DNA of 39,530 nt from Clostridia bacterium (GTDB taxonomy: Bacteria; Bacillota; Clostridia; Christensenellales; Borkfalkiaceae), in the NCBI GenBank assembly GCA_017463025.1, contig JAFTPZ010000039.1:1-39530 (forward strand), read 5' to 3'. The notes under the pieces were generated by a model. That model was not told where the DNA came from, searched no databases, and saw only the letters and a list, made by a program, of their open reading frames with translations. Every line of letters starts with the position of its first letter. Position 1 is the stretch's first letter. Shown piece by piece: positions 22,707 through 30,696 of this stretch. A program made the translations under genes and the position numbers.

Positions 22707-24911
22707 TTATGCGGAAGGCAGAAGTTCGAGGATTTCGCTCATATAAAGCATCAGCTCTTCGACCGTCAGATCGCCGATCGTCGTGCCGTAGTCGCTTACG
22801 GGCTTATCTTTGATGGTGATCTCGTTTCCGAGTACGCTCGTCATGATCGCGCGATCGATCGTTTCGTCGTCGAGGTCTTTGACGATCCCGTCGAGTTTGA
22901 GCTCGCGAATGGACGCGTCGTGCACGTTGTTCGACATATAGTCCATCATATCGTCCATTTCCGTGAGCGTGTGGTGGTGATTGATCGAGAACGTACCGTC
23001 GGACTTTCTTTCCATCAGCAGGTATTTCCAAGTACCCGTGAGCGCGTTATCCGCCTCGTCGCGCGAAACGATACCGTCGTTATCGTAGTCCACGTTATTA
23101 CCGTTAATATCTACGAGGTATACTCCCTCGACGACGTTGCCGTTCTGATCGATAGGCTCGTGATTGCCGTTTTCGCGATAGGAGGCGTACGCGCCTGTGG
23201 TGGGGTTATACGTTCTGTAATAGAAATGGTCGCCGAACGCGGCGTCGATGGACAGATTATTGATCGCGTCGGGCAAGTCGTCGATCGCCTCGCCTGCCAA
23301 ATGTTTGAGGATTTTATGATCGCCTACTTCCATGACGTCGTTGAGCGTCAATCTCTTCGTGAGGTTGGAAAGCAAGGACGAATCCTGCATATCCTTGACG
23401 GTGGTGGGCTCGTAATATACGTCCTTACCGCCGTTTTGTACGTAGTAAAGGGTGGCTTGAACGCTGTCCGTGCCGACCTTGACTTCGATCGTGCCGAGCT
23501 CGGACGAAGAAAGGAGGTCGTAGGTCGTTTCGCCTATCGTGTAGCTCATCGTGCCGTTTGCGGTTGCGCCCGTGATGAGGTCGCCGTATTCGTCGTATAC
23601 GTCGCCGTTATAGACCGCCACGCGCTTTTTCAGCATCGTGATTTCTTGCGTGGTCGGGTCGATCGCGTAGTGTACGTTTTCTTTGCCGTAGAGGAGATAC
23701 ATAACCACCGCGTCGTCCGTGTCCGCAGGGATCAGATCGACGAGGGAAATGCCGTTGATGACCTCCGCGCTGTTTTTACGAAGATCGCCGATCGTGCGCG
23801 GCGTTTCGCCGTCGTAAGCGATCGCATAGAGTACCGAATGGGAGCTCTCCGTGATATTCAACGCGTCCTTTAAGGTGATCTGGTCGATAATATCCGCCGA
23901 GCTGCCGTTCAGATCCCCGACGAGCGTTTTCGGGAAATAAACGAGCTGCGGCGTTTCGTCCGTCGTGAACACGTTGTATTTACTGTCCTCGTCCGCCTTT
24001 TTCACAAGCTGCTGTGTGCCGTCCGAAAGGATGATCATGTAAGCGTTTTCTTCGTTCTCTACCGCGATCGGCTCGCCCTGCAATTCGAGCGCGTTGCCGT
24101 TATCGTCGGTAAACGTCGCGCCGTCGTAGAGGTAGAACAGCGGATTCATTTCCACCTTTTCATTCACAATCGTATAGCGGTGGGACGCGCCGTACGCAAG
24201 CGCACACATTACCGCGTCCGTGGTGTCGATCGCCACGAGCGCGTCGAGGGGGAGCTTGTTCAAGTGCGCGTTGATATCGCCGCCGAGCAGTTCGCCCAAG
24301 GTGAGCGGCGTACTGTCGCCTAGCATCACGTATTCGCCGTCTACGATCTGATAATCCACGCCCTCCACGCCGTAACAAAGCGCGGTGATCAGGTCGTTAC
24401 CCTGAAAACCGAACATAGAGATTACTTTGCCAAGAGGCAGGTCGTTGACTTGCAGCATAAGATAATCGGTGAGGTATTGCCCGTCAAAGCCCTCCGTTTG
24501 CGTTTTCTTGACTATGTATTTGCTCATCAAATCTTCCACCGTAACGTCGAAGCCGTACCCTTGTAAGGTCTGCACAAGACCGCCCTCGCCGTCGCCTGCG
24601 ATCAGCGTTTCGATAAACGGGGAAATTTCTTTGAGGTCGTTGAGCGTACCCGTGCCGTCGCCGATCTTTTGCGCCGCCGCGCCGATACCCTCGACGAGAT
24701 ACAGGACGGTGTTTTCGGCGTACGCGTCCGAGAGGAATTCGGAAACGGGGATCTCCAAACCCGTCAAGCCGCCGATCGAGTCCGCCGCGTCTTTGAGCTT
24801 GACTTTGGTAACGATATGATAGCCTGCGCCGACGAGTCCGCCGATGCCTGCGATAACACCGATAATAATACCGAGAAGTAGAGTGAAAAGTTTACCTAAA
24901 AAGGCTCGCAT
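22707..24911 (-). CDS. Large membrane-anchored repeat protein with one EF-hand loop, function unknown
   Basis: 734 residues from ATG 24911 (AAGGAG upstream). The N-terminus has an uncleaved-signal-like membrane segment (about 5-32, Gly/Ile-rich). The rest is extracellular-looking: repeats of the form (T/L)(V/I)G(D/E)L ... (I/L)(S/T)LxD(A/V/L) ... (V/A)xxALxYG ... YxI can be seen starting near residues 204, 329, 372 and 504. Residues 608-619 (DYDNDGIVSRDE) are a textbook 12-residue EF-hand calcium loop. I know no named family. Acidic and lacking Cys-rich or sorting motifs (no LPxTG). Possibly a calcium-stabilised surface or periplasm-facing scaffold. Own promoter, single gene. Confidence 0.75.
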   Translation of the reverse strand: MRAFLGKLFTLLLGIIIGVIAGIGGLVGAGYHIVTKVKLKDAADSIGGLTGLEIPVSEFLSDAYAENTVLYLVEGIGAAAQKIGDGTGTLNDLKEISPFIETLIAGDGEGGLVQTLQGYGFDVTVEDLMSKYIVKKTQTEGFDGQYLTDYLMLQVNDLPLGKVISMFGFQGNDLITALCYGVEGVDYQIVDGEYVMLGDSTPLTLGELLGGDINAHLNKLPLDALVAIDTTDAVMCALAYGASHRYTIVNEKVEMNPLFYLYDGATFTDDNGNALELQGEPIAVENEENAYMIILSDGTQQLVKKADEDSKYNVFTTDETPQLVYFPKTLVGDLNGSSADIIDQITLKDALNITESSHSVLYAIAYDGETPRTIGDLRKNSAEVINGISLVDLIPADTDDAVVMYLLYGKENVHYAIDPTTQEITMLKKRVAVYNGDVYDEYGDLITGATANGTMSYTIGETTYDLLSSSELGTIEVKVGTDSVQATLYYVQNGGKDVYYEPTTVKDMQDSSLLSNLTKRLTLNDVMEVGDHKILKHLAGEAIDDLPDAINNLSIDAAFGDHFYYRTYNPTTGAYASYRENGNHEPIDQNGNVVEGVYLVDINGNNVDYDNDGIVSRDEADNALTGTWKYLLMERKSDGTFSINHHHTLTEMDDMMDYMSNNVHDASIRELKLDGIVKDLDDETIDRAIMTSVLGNEITIKDKPVSDYGTTIGDLTVEELMLYMSEILELLPSA

Positions 24912-24945
24912 TGTTAATTCTCCTTAAAAAATAATACCGTCATTT

Positions 24946-24974
24946 ATTATATCGTATATTCACGGAAAATGCAA
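24946..24974 (-). promoter_or_regulatory. Promoter of the large repeat protein
   Basis: Minus strand: TTGCAT, 17-bp spacer, TATAAT. Confidence 0.7.
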
Positions 24975-24985
24975 GTTATTTATTA

Positions 24986-25016
24986 TAAAAATAACGGCGT
25001 TTTGGGTAAACGCCGT
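24986..25016 (-). terminator. Terminator after the phosphoribosyltransferase gene
   Basis: Perfect nine-base stem ACGGCGTTT / AAACGCCGT, followed on the minus strand by TATTTTTATAA. Confidence 0.8.
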
Positions 25017-25033
25017 CGGAATTTTATGGAAAA

Positions 25034-25576
25034 TCAAAGAAAAATGGGGATCTTTGCCAAAAACACCACGTCTTTCCGATCTGCCGCGGTATCTTCTGCG
25101 AGCACGAACGCCTTTTTATGCACGATACCGCCCGCCTTTTCAACGAGCGCCTCCAAACCTTTGAGCGACGCGCCCGTGGAAACTACGTCGTCCACGATAC
25201 CTACTTTTTTGCCTTTGAGAAGATCCGCATCGTGCTTGGATAAATAGAAGGTCTGCGCCTTGCCCGTGGTGATCGACGATTCGATCGTCAGCTCGATACC
25301 ATCCTGCATATACAGTTTTTTACTCTTACGCGCCACCGCGTAATATCTTTGTCCAAGCTCGCGCGCCACGCAATGGGTGAGCTGTAAGCCCTTGGATTCG
25401 GCGGTCAAGAGTACGTCGCAATCGGCGACGAGCGGGGCTAATTTTTTCGCGCAATACTCGGTGAGCGCGCTGTCGCCGTGCAGATTGAAAAAGGCGATCG
25501 AAATGCCGCTGGGTAAGGGCAGAATGGGCAGTTGCGCCTCAAAGCCTTGTAAGTCTACGGTATGGTATTTCATCAT
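25034..25576 (-). CDS. Purine-type phosphoribosyltransferase (Apt/Xpt-like)
   Basis: 180 residues, start ATG 25576 with AAGGAG upstream (a second ATG follows directly). A type I PRTase: the PRPP loop VGIVDDVVSTGASL (about 122-135) and an early loop AESKGLQL. An adenine- or xanthine-type PRTase is the closest fit; RKSKK followed by YMQDGIEL resembles the flexible flap region. It would salvage a purine base to its nucleotide. Base specificity cannot be read, and the N-terminus is divergent, so it could also be a regulatory PRTase-like protein. Confidence 0.78.
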   Translation of the reverse strand: MMKYHTVDLQGFEAQLPILPLPSGISIAFFNLHGDSALTEYCAKKLAPLVADCDVLLTAESKGLQLTHCVARELGQRYYAVARKSKKLYMQDGIELTIESSITTGKAQTFYLSKHDADLLKGKKVGIVDDVVSTGASLKGLEALVEKAGGIVHKKAFVLAEDTAADRKDVVFLAKIPIFL

Positions 25577-25603
25577 TTTTACTCCTTGGAATTTGATATT
25601 TAT

Positions 25604-25632
25604 ATTATAACATATTTTTGTGCGTTTGTAAA
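25604..25632 (-). promoter_or_regulatory. Promoter of the phosphoribosyltransferase gene
   Basis: Minus strand: TTTACA, 17-bp spacer, TATAAT, about 28 nt before the start codon. Confidence 0.7.
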
Positions 25633-25695
25633 CGGATTGAAAAGCGGTTTATTTATTTTCTTGCGTAAAAAATCGTTGACAAGGTGGGGCGGAGT

Positions 25696-25720
25696 GAGAT
25701 TCTTCACTGCGTTCAGAATG
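25696..25720 (+). repeat. Dispersed intergenic repeat, copy 2
   Basis: GAGATTCTTCACTGCGTTCA followed by GAATG, 24 of 25 bases identical with 12305-12329. It is preceded by GGCGGAGT, which also adjoins copy 1. It lies between the divergent phosphoribosyltransferase and recX promoters. Confidence 0.7.
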
Positions 25721-25746
25721 ACGGGGTGGAAATGGGAGCTTTTTTA

Positions 25747-25775
25747 TTGACATTTTATGCAAGACGTGCTACAAT
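25747..25775 (+). promoter_or_regulatory. recX promoter
   Basis: TTGACA, 17-bp spacer, TACAAT, then GGAGGG and a TTG start. Confidence 0.75.
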
Positions 25776-25800
25776 AAAAAGCAATCGGAGGGAAAAGAAT

Positions 25801-26421
25801 TTGAACGAGATCACGGCGATCACGCCGCAAGTGAAAGATAAGCGGCGGTGTAATATTTATATAGACGGACGGTTTTATTGCGGTATGACCTTGGAAACGG
25901 TGGTGAAAAACCGTTTGAAAGTGGGACAGGTCGTTTCTGTGGAGCAATTATCCGAAATGCAGCTTGAAAGCGAAAAGAATACCGCGCTCGATAAGGCACT
26001 GTATTTTATTTCCGCCGTCAAAAAAACGGAAAAACAGGTCCGCGATCACCTCGCAAGTAAAGGGTATTTGGGCGCAGTCTGCGATTACGTCATCGATAAA
26101 ATGTACGATTACGGATTTTTGGACGATAGCGAATACGCCAAGGACTACGTGGGCTTTGCCGCGAATAAAAAGGGCGGCAAGCTGATACGCATGGAACTAA
26201 AAGCCAAAGGCGTGTCGGACGAGGATATCGAAGGGGCGCTCGAAGGATTGAACGGCGAAACGCAGGAGATCGCGGCAAGGCGTATGCTCGAAAAGTATAT
26301 GCGCGGCAAAACTTGCGATAGAGAAACGCTTGCGAAAGCCTATCGGTATTTGATGGGTAAGGGCTTTGATTACGAGGTGGCAAAAGCAGCGCTTTCCACG
26401 CTCGGCGATACGGACGAATAG
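25801..26421 (+). CDS. recX: Regulatory protein RecX
   Basis: 206 residues from a TTG start with GGAGGG 8 nt upstream; the longer frame to 25684 runs through the promoter and is rejected. The N-terminal segment is followed by three RecX three-helix repeats: ALDKALYFISAVKKTEKQVRDHL, then YDYGFLDDSEYAKDYV with the LDD core, and a last repeat around YRYLMGKGFDYEVAKAAL. RecX binds RecA filaments and limits recombination and SOS induction. recA is not in the window. First gene of a run recX-birA-nnrD on one strand with 4-12 nt gaps. Confidence 0.88.
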   Translation: MNEITAITPQVKDKRRCNIYIDGRFYCGMTLETVVKNRLKVGQVVSVEQLSEMQLESEKNTALDKALYFISAVKKTEKQVRDHLASKGYLGAVCDYVIDKMYDYGFLDDSEYAKDYVGFAANKKGGKLIRMELKAKGVSDEDIEGALEGLNGETQEIAARRMLEKYMRGKTCDRETLAKAYRYLMGKGFDYEVAKAALSTLGDTDE

Positions 26422-26433
26422 GGCAGGTATGAG

Positions 26434-27120
26434 ATGAAACGTATTTTTTTAGAGGAAACGGAGTCTACGAACGAGTATGCGAAAGCGCGTCGGGGCTTGG
26501 GCGAGGATCTGCTCGTGGTCGCAAGGAAGCAATCGGGCGGCAGGGGAACGAAAGGCAGAAGTTTTTCCTCGCGCGAGGGGGGCGTGTATTTATCCAAGCT
26601 GACCTTTTATAAGGATTTTCCCTCCGCAAACGCCTTTTTGATCATGCAAAGCGCGGCGGCGGCGGTATGCGAAACGCTCGTTACGCTTGGATTGCAACCG
26701 AAAATCAAGTGGCCAAACGACGTGTTCGTGAACGGGAAAAAGATATGCGGCGTACTCATTGAAAACGCGCTTTCGGGGAATACGATCGCCTCGTCGGTGG
26801 TAGGGGTCGGTTTGAACGTGTATAACGAATTGCCCGAAGAGCTTTTAGAGATCGCCACGACGATTTTTGCGGAGTCGGGAAAGCGGTTTGCGGTGGAGGA
26901 AGTGGAAAGCTTGCTCGTCAAATTCCTTTGCGAGGAAAATATTGCGGAAAAATACGCGCGACATTTAGGCTGGCTGGGCGAGGAAGTCGAGCTTTTGGTA
27001 GGGGAAAAGCGAGTGAAAGCGGTCTTGCTTTCGGTGGACGAAAGGGGCGGTCTTTGGGCGAGCGTGGACGGCGAGAAACGCAGGTTTGCCGCCGCGGAAA
27101 TTTCCTTGCGTGTGAGGTGA
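26434..27120 (+). CDS. birA: Biotin--[acetyl-CoA-carboxylase] ligase
   Basis: 228 residues: the catalytic and C-terminal domains only, without the N-terminal DNA-binding domain, so an enzyme but not a repressor. Motifs: ESTNEYAK near 9-16, GRGTKGRSF near 36-44 (biotinyl-AMP loop), KWPNDVFVNGKKICGVLIE near 91-109 with the catalytic Lys. It attaches biotin to carboxylase carrier proteins. Carboxylase genes are not adjacent. Confidence 0.92.
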   Translation: MKRIFLEETESTNEYAKARRGLGEDLLVVARKQSGGRGTKGRSFSSREGGVYLSKLTFYKDFPSANAFLIMQSAAAAVCETLVTLGLQPKIKWPNDVFVNGKKICGVLIENALSGNTIASSVVGVGLNVYNELPEELLEIATTIFAESGKRFAVEEVESLLVKFLCEENIAEKYARHLGWLGEEVELLVGEKRVKAVLLSVDERGGLWASVDGEKRRFAAAEISLRVR

Positions 27121-27125
27121 AACAT

Positions 27126-27986
27126 ATGAAAGAAAAACAATATGCCGCGGAAATGGCGGCGCTACTCCCCAAACGTAAGCGCGATTCGCACAAGGGCTGT
27201 TACGGCAAAGCGGCGATCGTGGCAGGGAGCAAGGAATATACGGGCGCGGCGTATCTTGCGGCGGCGGCCTGTCTGCGTACGGGCGTGGGGTATACGACTC
27301 TATTCGTGCCCGAAAATATTTTGCCCTATTATATATTGAAAGCGCCCGAGGTGTTATTAAAACCGTTTGCGTTTCACAGAGAATTGTGGGAGGGGTTGCT
27401 CGCCTATGATTCGATCGCGTACGGTATGGGCATGGGCGTTTCGGAGGACGTGGCGCGGTGTGCGGTTTGGTTGATCGGGCATTACGAAGGAAAGCTGATC
27501 TTGGACGCCGACGGGCTCAATTCGTTGGCGGCGTTTTGCGGTGGAGAGCTGACGGAAATTTTCGCGCGAAAAAAATGCGACGTGGTGATCACGCCGCATA
27601 TCAAGGAGTTTTCGCGCCTGACGGGCGAAGACGCGAGTACGTTTGCGAAAAAGCATAAGATCACCGTTTTGTTGAAAAGCGCCGTGTCGGTGATCGCAAA
27701 TGAAAACGGGGCGGCGCGCAATGAAACGGGTAATTCGGGACAAGCCAAAGCCGGCACGGGCGACGTGCTTTCGGGCGTGATCGCAGGGCTTTGCGCAACG
27801 GGGCTTTCGGGCTTTGACGGGGCAAGGCTGGGGGCGTATCTCGTCGGAAAGGCGGCGGAGATCGCCGTGAAAGATATCGGGGAGTATTCCCTCGTTGCGA
27901 CCGATCTCATCTCGTACATGGGTAGGGCGTTTCTCTATTTAACGGGAATAACCGAAGATACGGATAAAGAGCGCGGTGAGGAGTAA
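27126..27986 (+). CDS. nnrD: ADP-dependent NAD(P)H-hydrate dehydratase
   Basis: 286 residues from ATG 27126 (GAGGTG upstream; stop of birA 5 nt before). Ribokinase-like fold: KGCYGKAAIVAGS near 23, a LDADGLNSLA block near 124-133, TPHIKEFSRL near 156, and QAKAGTGDVLSGVI near 206 with the catalytic Asp. It repairs hydrated NADH and NADPH using ADP. The usual fused epimerase (NnrE) is missing, so the partner would be elsewhere. Its last 48 bases overlap the 3' end of the convergent membrane gene. Confidence 0.9.
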   Translation: MKEKQYAAEMAALLPKRKRDSHKGCYGKAAIVAGSKEYTGAAYLAAAACLRTGVGYTTLFVPENILPYYILKAPEVLLKPFAFHRELWEGLLAYDSIAYGMGMGVSEDVARCAVWLIGHYEGKLILDADGLNSLAAFCGGELTEIFARKKCDVVITPHIKEFSRLTGEDASTFAKKHKITVLLKSAVSVIANENGAARNETGNSGQAKAGTGDVLSGVIAGLCATGLSGFDGARLGAYLVGKAAEIAVKDIGEYSLVATDLISYMGRAFLYLTGITEDTDKERGEE

Positions 27987-28697
27987 AATACCGCCGAAAA
28001 CGAGATAATAATAGGGAAAGGGCGTGATCAACGACATTAAAAGTATGAGAGTGGCGCTGACGAAAAAACGCCGCGCGTTGGTTTTGGCAAAGCAAAGACG
28101 GAAAACGCGTTTGTGTTTGGTTTCGGGGAGCTCGTCGCCGAGGAAACGCTTTGGGAGGGCGTTTTGCGATTTGAGAAAGTCAAATACCCATTCGCCCGTT
28201 TTTACTTCCATATGCAGTTTGGCGCAAAGTCCTTTGGCGTTTTCTTCTATGCGTTCGCAGAGTACCACTTTTTGTTTGGAGGTTTTTAGGCGCGACAACC
28301 GCGCGATCTCGTCGGCGGTAACGGGCGCGAAACGGAATAGGAGGAAATAGTTTGCCTCCTCCGTTTGTAGACGGAGCTTACCACAGCGTTTGACTTCCGC
28401 GGTTTGCGAGTTGGTAAGGGCGGTTTCAAAGAGCTTGGTCTTTTCCTCGTCGCCGAGCAAGGGCAGATGAAGAAAAAGCTTTTGACGCAAAGCCTCGTCC
28501 GAGCGTTTCAAGAGAAAGGCGTTGCGTTTGCTTTTGAGAAACGCCGCGCACGAGCAAGCGGCGAGCAGTCCGCAAACGGTGGCAAGCACGAAAGCGAGAA
28601 TAAGCGGTGTTTTCAGGTGTCGGAACACGCAGAGGGTGAAAAGTCCGGTGAGGAAAAAGGTAAAAAGAATATCCGAAAGGTAAGCTGATTTTTTCAT
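27939..28697 (-). CDS. Membrane protein of unknown function
   Basis: 252 residues from ATG 28697; the upstream frame would run into nadD. Two N-terminal membrane segments (about 8-26 and 29-50), a soluble charged domain (about 55-200) with Glu/Lys-rich helices, and two C-terminal segments (about 210-225 and 230-247). No motif recognised. The ribosome site is weak and no clear promoter is seen. It overlaps nnrD tail-to-tail by 48 bp and is divergent from nadD, whose promoter lies just before its start. Confidence 0.6.
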   Translation of the reverse strand: MKKSAYLSDILFTFFLTGLFTLCVFRHLKTPLILAFVLATVCGLLAACSCAAFLKSKRNAFLLKRSDEALRQKLFLHLPLLGDEEKTKLFETALTNSQTAEVKRCGKLRLQTEEANYFLLFRFAPVTADEIARLSRLKTSKQKVVLCERIEENAKGLCAKLHMEVKTGEWVFDFLKSQNALPKRFLGDELPETKHKRVFRLCFAKTNARRFFVSATLILLMSLITPFPYYYLVFGGILLLTALFIRIFGYSR

Positions 28698-28732
28698 ATT
28701 TTGATTTTTGACGGATTTTTGCCTTTCTAAAC

Positions 28733-28761
28733 TTGAAAAAAACGAAAATATATAGTATAAT
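28733..28761 (+). promoter_or_regulatory. nadD-yqeK promoter, -10 six bases before the start codon
   Basis: TTGAAA, 17-bp spacer, TATAAT. Transcription should begin at or within a base of ATG 28768. Confidence 0.8.
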
Positions 28762-28767
28762 GGTAGT

Positions 28768-29913
28768 ATGAGGATAGGGATTTTCGGTGGATCGTTTGAT
28801 CCCGTGCATATCGAACATATCCGCGTGGCGGAAGCGGCGATAGACAGTCTGGCTTTGGACAGACTGCTTATTATGCCTGCCTTTGCGCCGCCGCATAAGC
28901 CGAATAAGACGTTATCCCCCAATGAGGATCGGTTGGAAATGTGCCGAATTGCATTTTCGGACGTGGAAAAAGCGGAGGTGTGCGATTTCGAGATCGCGCG
29001 CGGCGGCGTGAGCTATACCTATCTCACCTGTCGGCATTTTCGCGAGCTTTTTCCTAAGGCAAAGCTGTTTTGGCTGGTGGGTACGGATATGCTGCGCGAT
29101 TTCCCGACTTGGAAAAATCCCGAAAGTATTCTCGCCGACGTTACCCTCGCGGTCTGCGCGAGAAACGAGAAAGAGGGTTGGTTGGCGTTTGAACGCGCGA
29201 CGTTTTTTAAGCGCTTTCAGCGCGATTTCGCCGTAGTGCATTACAACGGCGCGGACGTTTCTTCTACGAAAATACGCGTACTTGCCGCGGCAGGCGAGCC
29301 GATCGGAGCGTACGTGGGCGAAAAGGTGGAAAAGTATATCCAAGAAAAGGGGCTTTACGAAATACCGCGCGCCAAAGAGGCGCTTGGCTTGGAAAAGGAC
29401 AGCCGAAAGGCGCACAGTCTGCGTGTGGCGGAAACGGCGGCAAAACGTGCGGTAGGCTTGAAAATACCCGAACGGAAAGCGGTTGCGGCGGCGCTCTTTC
29501 ACGATTGCGCGAAAAATTTGCCGCGCGGAACGTTTGCGTTGCCTAACGAATGGGGAGAAGTGCCCGAAAGCGTGCGGCATCAGTTCGAGGGCGCGATCTT
29601 GGCGGAACGGGAGTTTGGGGTAACGGACGAGGATATTTTGAATGCCGTACGTTATCACACGAGCGGACGAGAGAATATGTCCGAGCTGGAAAAGCTGATC
29701 TTTCTCGCCGACATGGTGGAGGAGGAACGCGTGTACGAGGGAGTGGAAAAGATACGCGCGGCGTTTTGGGAAAATAAAAAGGGCGAGGGCGCGCTTGATG
29801 AGTGTCTGCTCCTTGCCTTGAAAGAAACGGTAGGATATTTGCAAAAAAAGGGCGCGGCGGTGTATCCGCTTACCCTTGAAGCTTTGAAATATTACGAACA
29901 GAAAGAAAAGTAA
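28768..29913 (+). CDS. nadD: Fusion of nicotinate-nucleotide adenylyltransferase (NadD) and YqeK HD phosphohydrolase
   Basis: 381 residues. Residues 1-195 are NadD: GIFGGSFDPVH at 4-14, DRLLIMPAFAPPHKP, and SSTKIR near 165-170; it adenylates nicotinate mononucleotide to make deamido-NAD. The T/HxGH motif reads HIEH (Gly replaced by Glu). Residues about 205-381 are a YqeK-type HD domain with HSLRVAET near 217 and HDCAKN near 245; YqeK homologues hydrolyse Ap4A symmetrically. In many Firmicutes nadD and yqeK are adjacent separate genes; here they are one polypeptide, linked near IPRAKEALGLEKD. The start leaves no room for a leader. rsfS follows with its own ribosome site. Confidence 0.9.
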   Translation: MRIGIFGGSFDPVHIEHIRVAEAAIDSLALDRLLIMPAFAPPHKPNKTLSPNEDRLEMCRIAFSDVEKAEVCDFEIARGGVSYTYLTCRHFRELFPKAKLFWLVGTDMLRDFPTWKNPESILADVTLAVCARNEKEGWLAFERATFFKRFQRDFAVVHYNGADVSSTKIRVLAAAGEPIGAYVGEKVEKYIQEKGLYEIPRAKEALGLEKDSRKAHSLRVAETAAKRAVGLKIPERKAVAAALFHDCAKNLPRGTFALPNEWGEVPESVRHQFEGAILAEREFGVTDEDILNAVRYHTSGRENMSELEKLIFLADMVEEERVYEGVEKIRAAFWENKKGEGALDECLLLALKETVGYLQKKGAAVYPLTLEALKYYEQKEK

Positions 29914-29926
29914 CGGAGGTTTTTAT

Positions 29927-30322
29927 ATGGCAGAAAACGTGAGTAGTAAAGAGTTGGCGCTTTTGGTGTGTAAGGCACTTGCAGATAAGTTGGGGAAGGA
30001 TATCGTTTCCCTATATGTGCGTGAAAAGACGGATATTTGCGATTATTTCATTATCGCGAGCGGTTCGAACGCGCCGCAGATCCGCGCGATGGGCGAACGG
30101 GTGGAGGAGTTCGTCGAAAAGGAGTACGGGCTCATTCCCACGCGTACGGAGGGCGTTCGCGACGGGCGTTGGGCGGTGATCGATTACGGCGACGTGATCG
30201 TACACATCTTCAACGACGAAACGCGGCTTTTCTATCACCTCGAACGGCTTTGGACGGACGGGGGAAATTTACAGAAGTTCAACGACAAGACGGGCGAATT
30301 CGAAACGCCGAAAGGGGAATAG
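29927..30322 (+). CDS. rsfS: Ribosome silencing factor
   Basis: 131 residues with the RsfS/Iojap core: KTDICDYFIIASGSN (about 34-48), RTEGVRDGRWAVIDYGDVIVHIF (split as RTEGVRDGRW and VIDYGDVIVHIF) and FYHLERLW. It binds uL14 on the 50S subunit and blocks subunit joining when nutrients run low. Ribosome site GGAGG. Directly after nadD-yqeK as in most Firmicutes. Confidence 0.93.
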   Translation: MAENVSSKELALLVCKALADKLGKDIVSLYVREKTDICDYFIIASGSNAPQIRAMGERVEEFVEKEYGLIPTRTEGVRDGRWAVIDYGDVIVHIFNDETRLFYHLERLWTDGGNLQKFNDKTGEFETPKGE

Positions 30323-30327
30323 GTCGG

Positions 30328-30615
30328 TCATTTGAAACGTATTTCTTTCGGCTCGCTATACGATTGACGGGTCTTGCGTTTGCGTTCCACGATATAATAG
30401 ACGGGTTCGGCGCTCGGGGTTTTCTCGGGCGCTTTTTTCTCGGTCTGTTCGGGCGGTTTCGGCTTTTCATACGGCCGCCGTTGGTATAGCCAACCGAATT
30501 TGACGAGTCGCGTGATATGTACGCAAATAAAGCACGCGATAAAGAGCAATACCAGCCACAAAATGCCCAGAAGAGGGGAAACGGTCAATAAATTGGATAT
30601 AAAAGAGATGTTCAT
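30328..30615 (-). CDS. Small membrane protein with a cytoplasmic polar tail
   Basis: 95 residues from ATG 30615. One long or two short hydrophobic segments (about 8-34), then a Lys/Pro/Glu-rich tail (EKPKPPEQTEKKAPEK) and a basic C-terminus. No family recognised. Converges on rsfS with 5 bp between stops and diverges from the DeoC-like gene. A TATACT hexamer lies six bases before the ATG, without a good -35; AAGG lies 12 nt upstream and could be a poor ribosome site. A longer start is possible but not supported. Confidence 0.5.
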   Translation of the reverse strand: MNISFISNLLTVSPLLGILWLVLLFIACFICVHITRLVKFGWLYQRRPYEKPKPPEQTEKKAPEKTPSAEPVYYIVERKRKTRQSYSEPKEIRFK

Positions 30616-30661
30616 AACAAAAGTATACCTTCCCGTTATTGTCATAAATTGGCTAAAAGTG

Positions 30662-30691
30662 GAATGAAAGGGGTTCGTTTGTCGCATAATC
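30662..30691 (+). promoter_or_regulatory. Sigma-G-type promoter candidate of the DeoC-like gene
   Basis: GAATG (30662-30666), 18-bp spacer, CATAATC (30685-30691), fitting GHATR-N18-CATWHTA except the last base. The -10 ends about five bases before ATG 30697. Confidence 0.4.
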
Positions 30692-30696
30692 GAAGT

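Noticed and set aside
22920..23873. Long + strand frame opposite the large repeat protein (317 residues)
   Set aside because: Low-complexity Val/Arg/Ile composition and no ribosome site; a shadow of the minus-strand gene.
25675..25700. TTGACA at about 25675-25680 as an extra recX promoter
   Set aside because: No -10 at a suitable distance; it borders the dispersed repeat.
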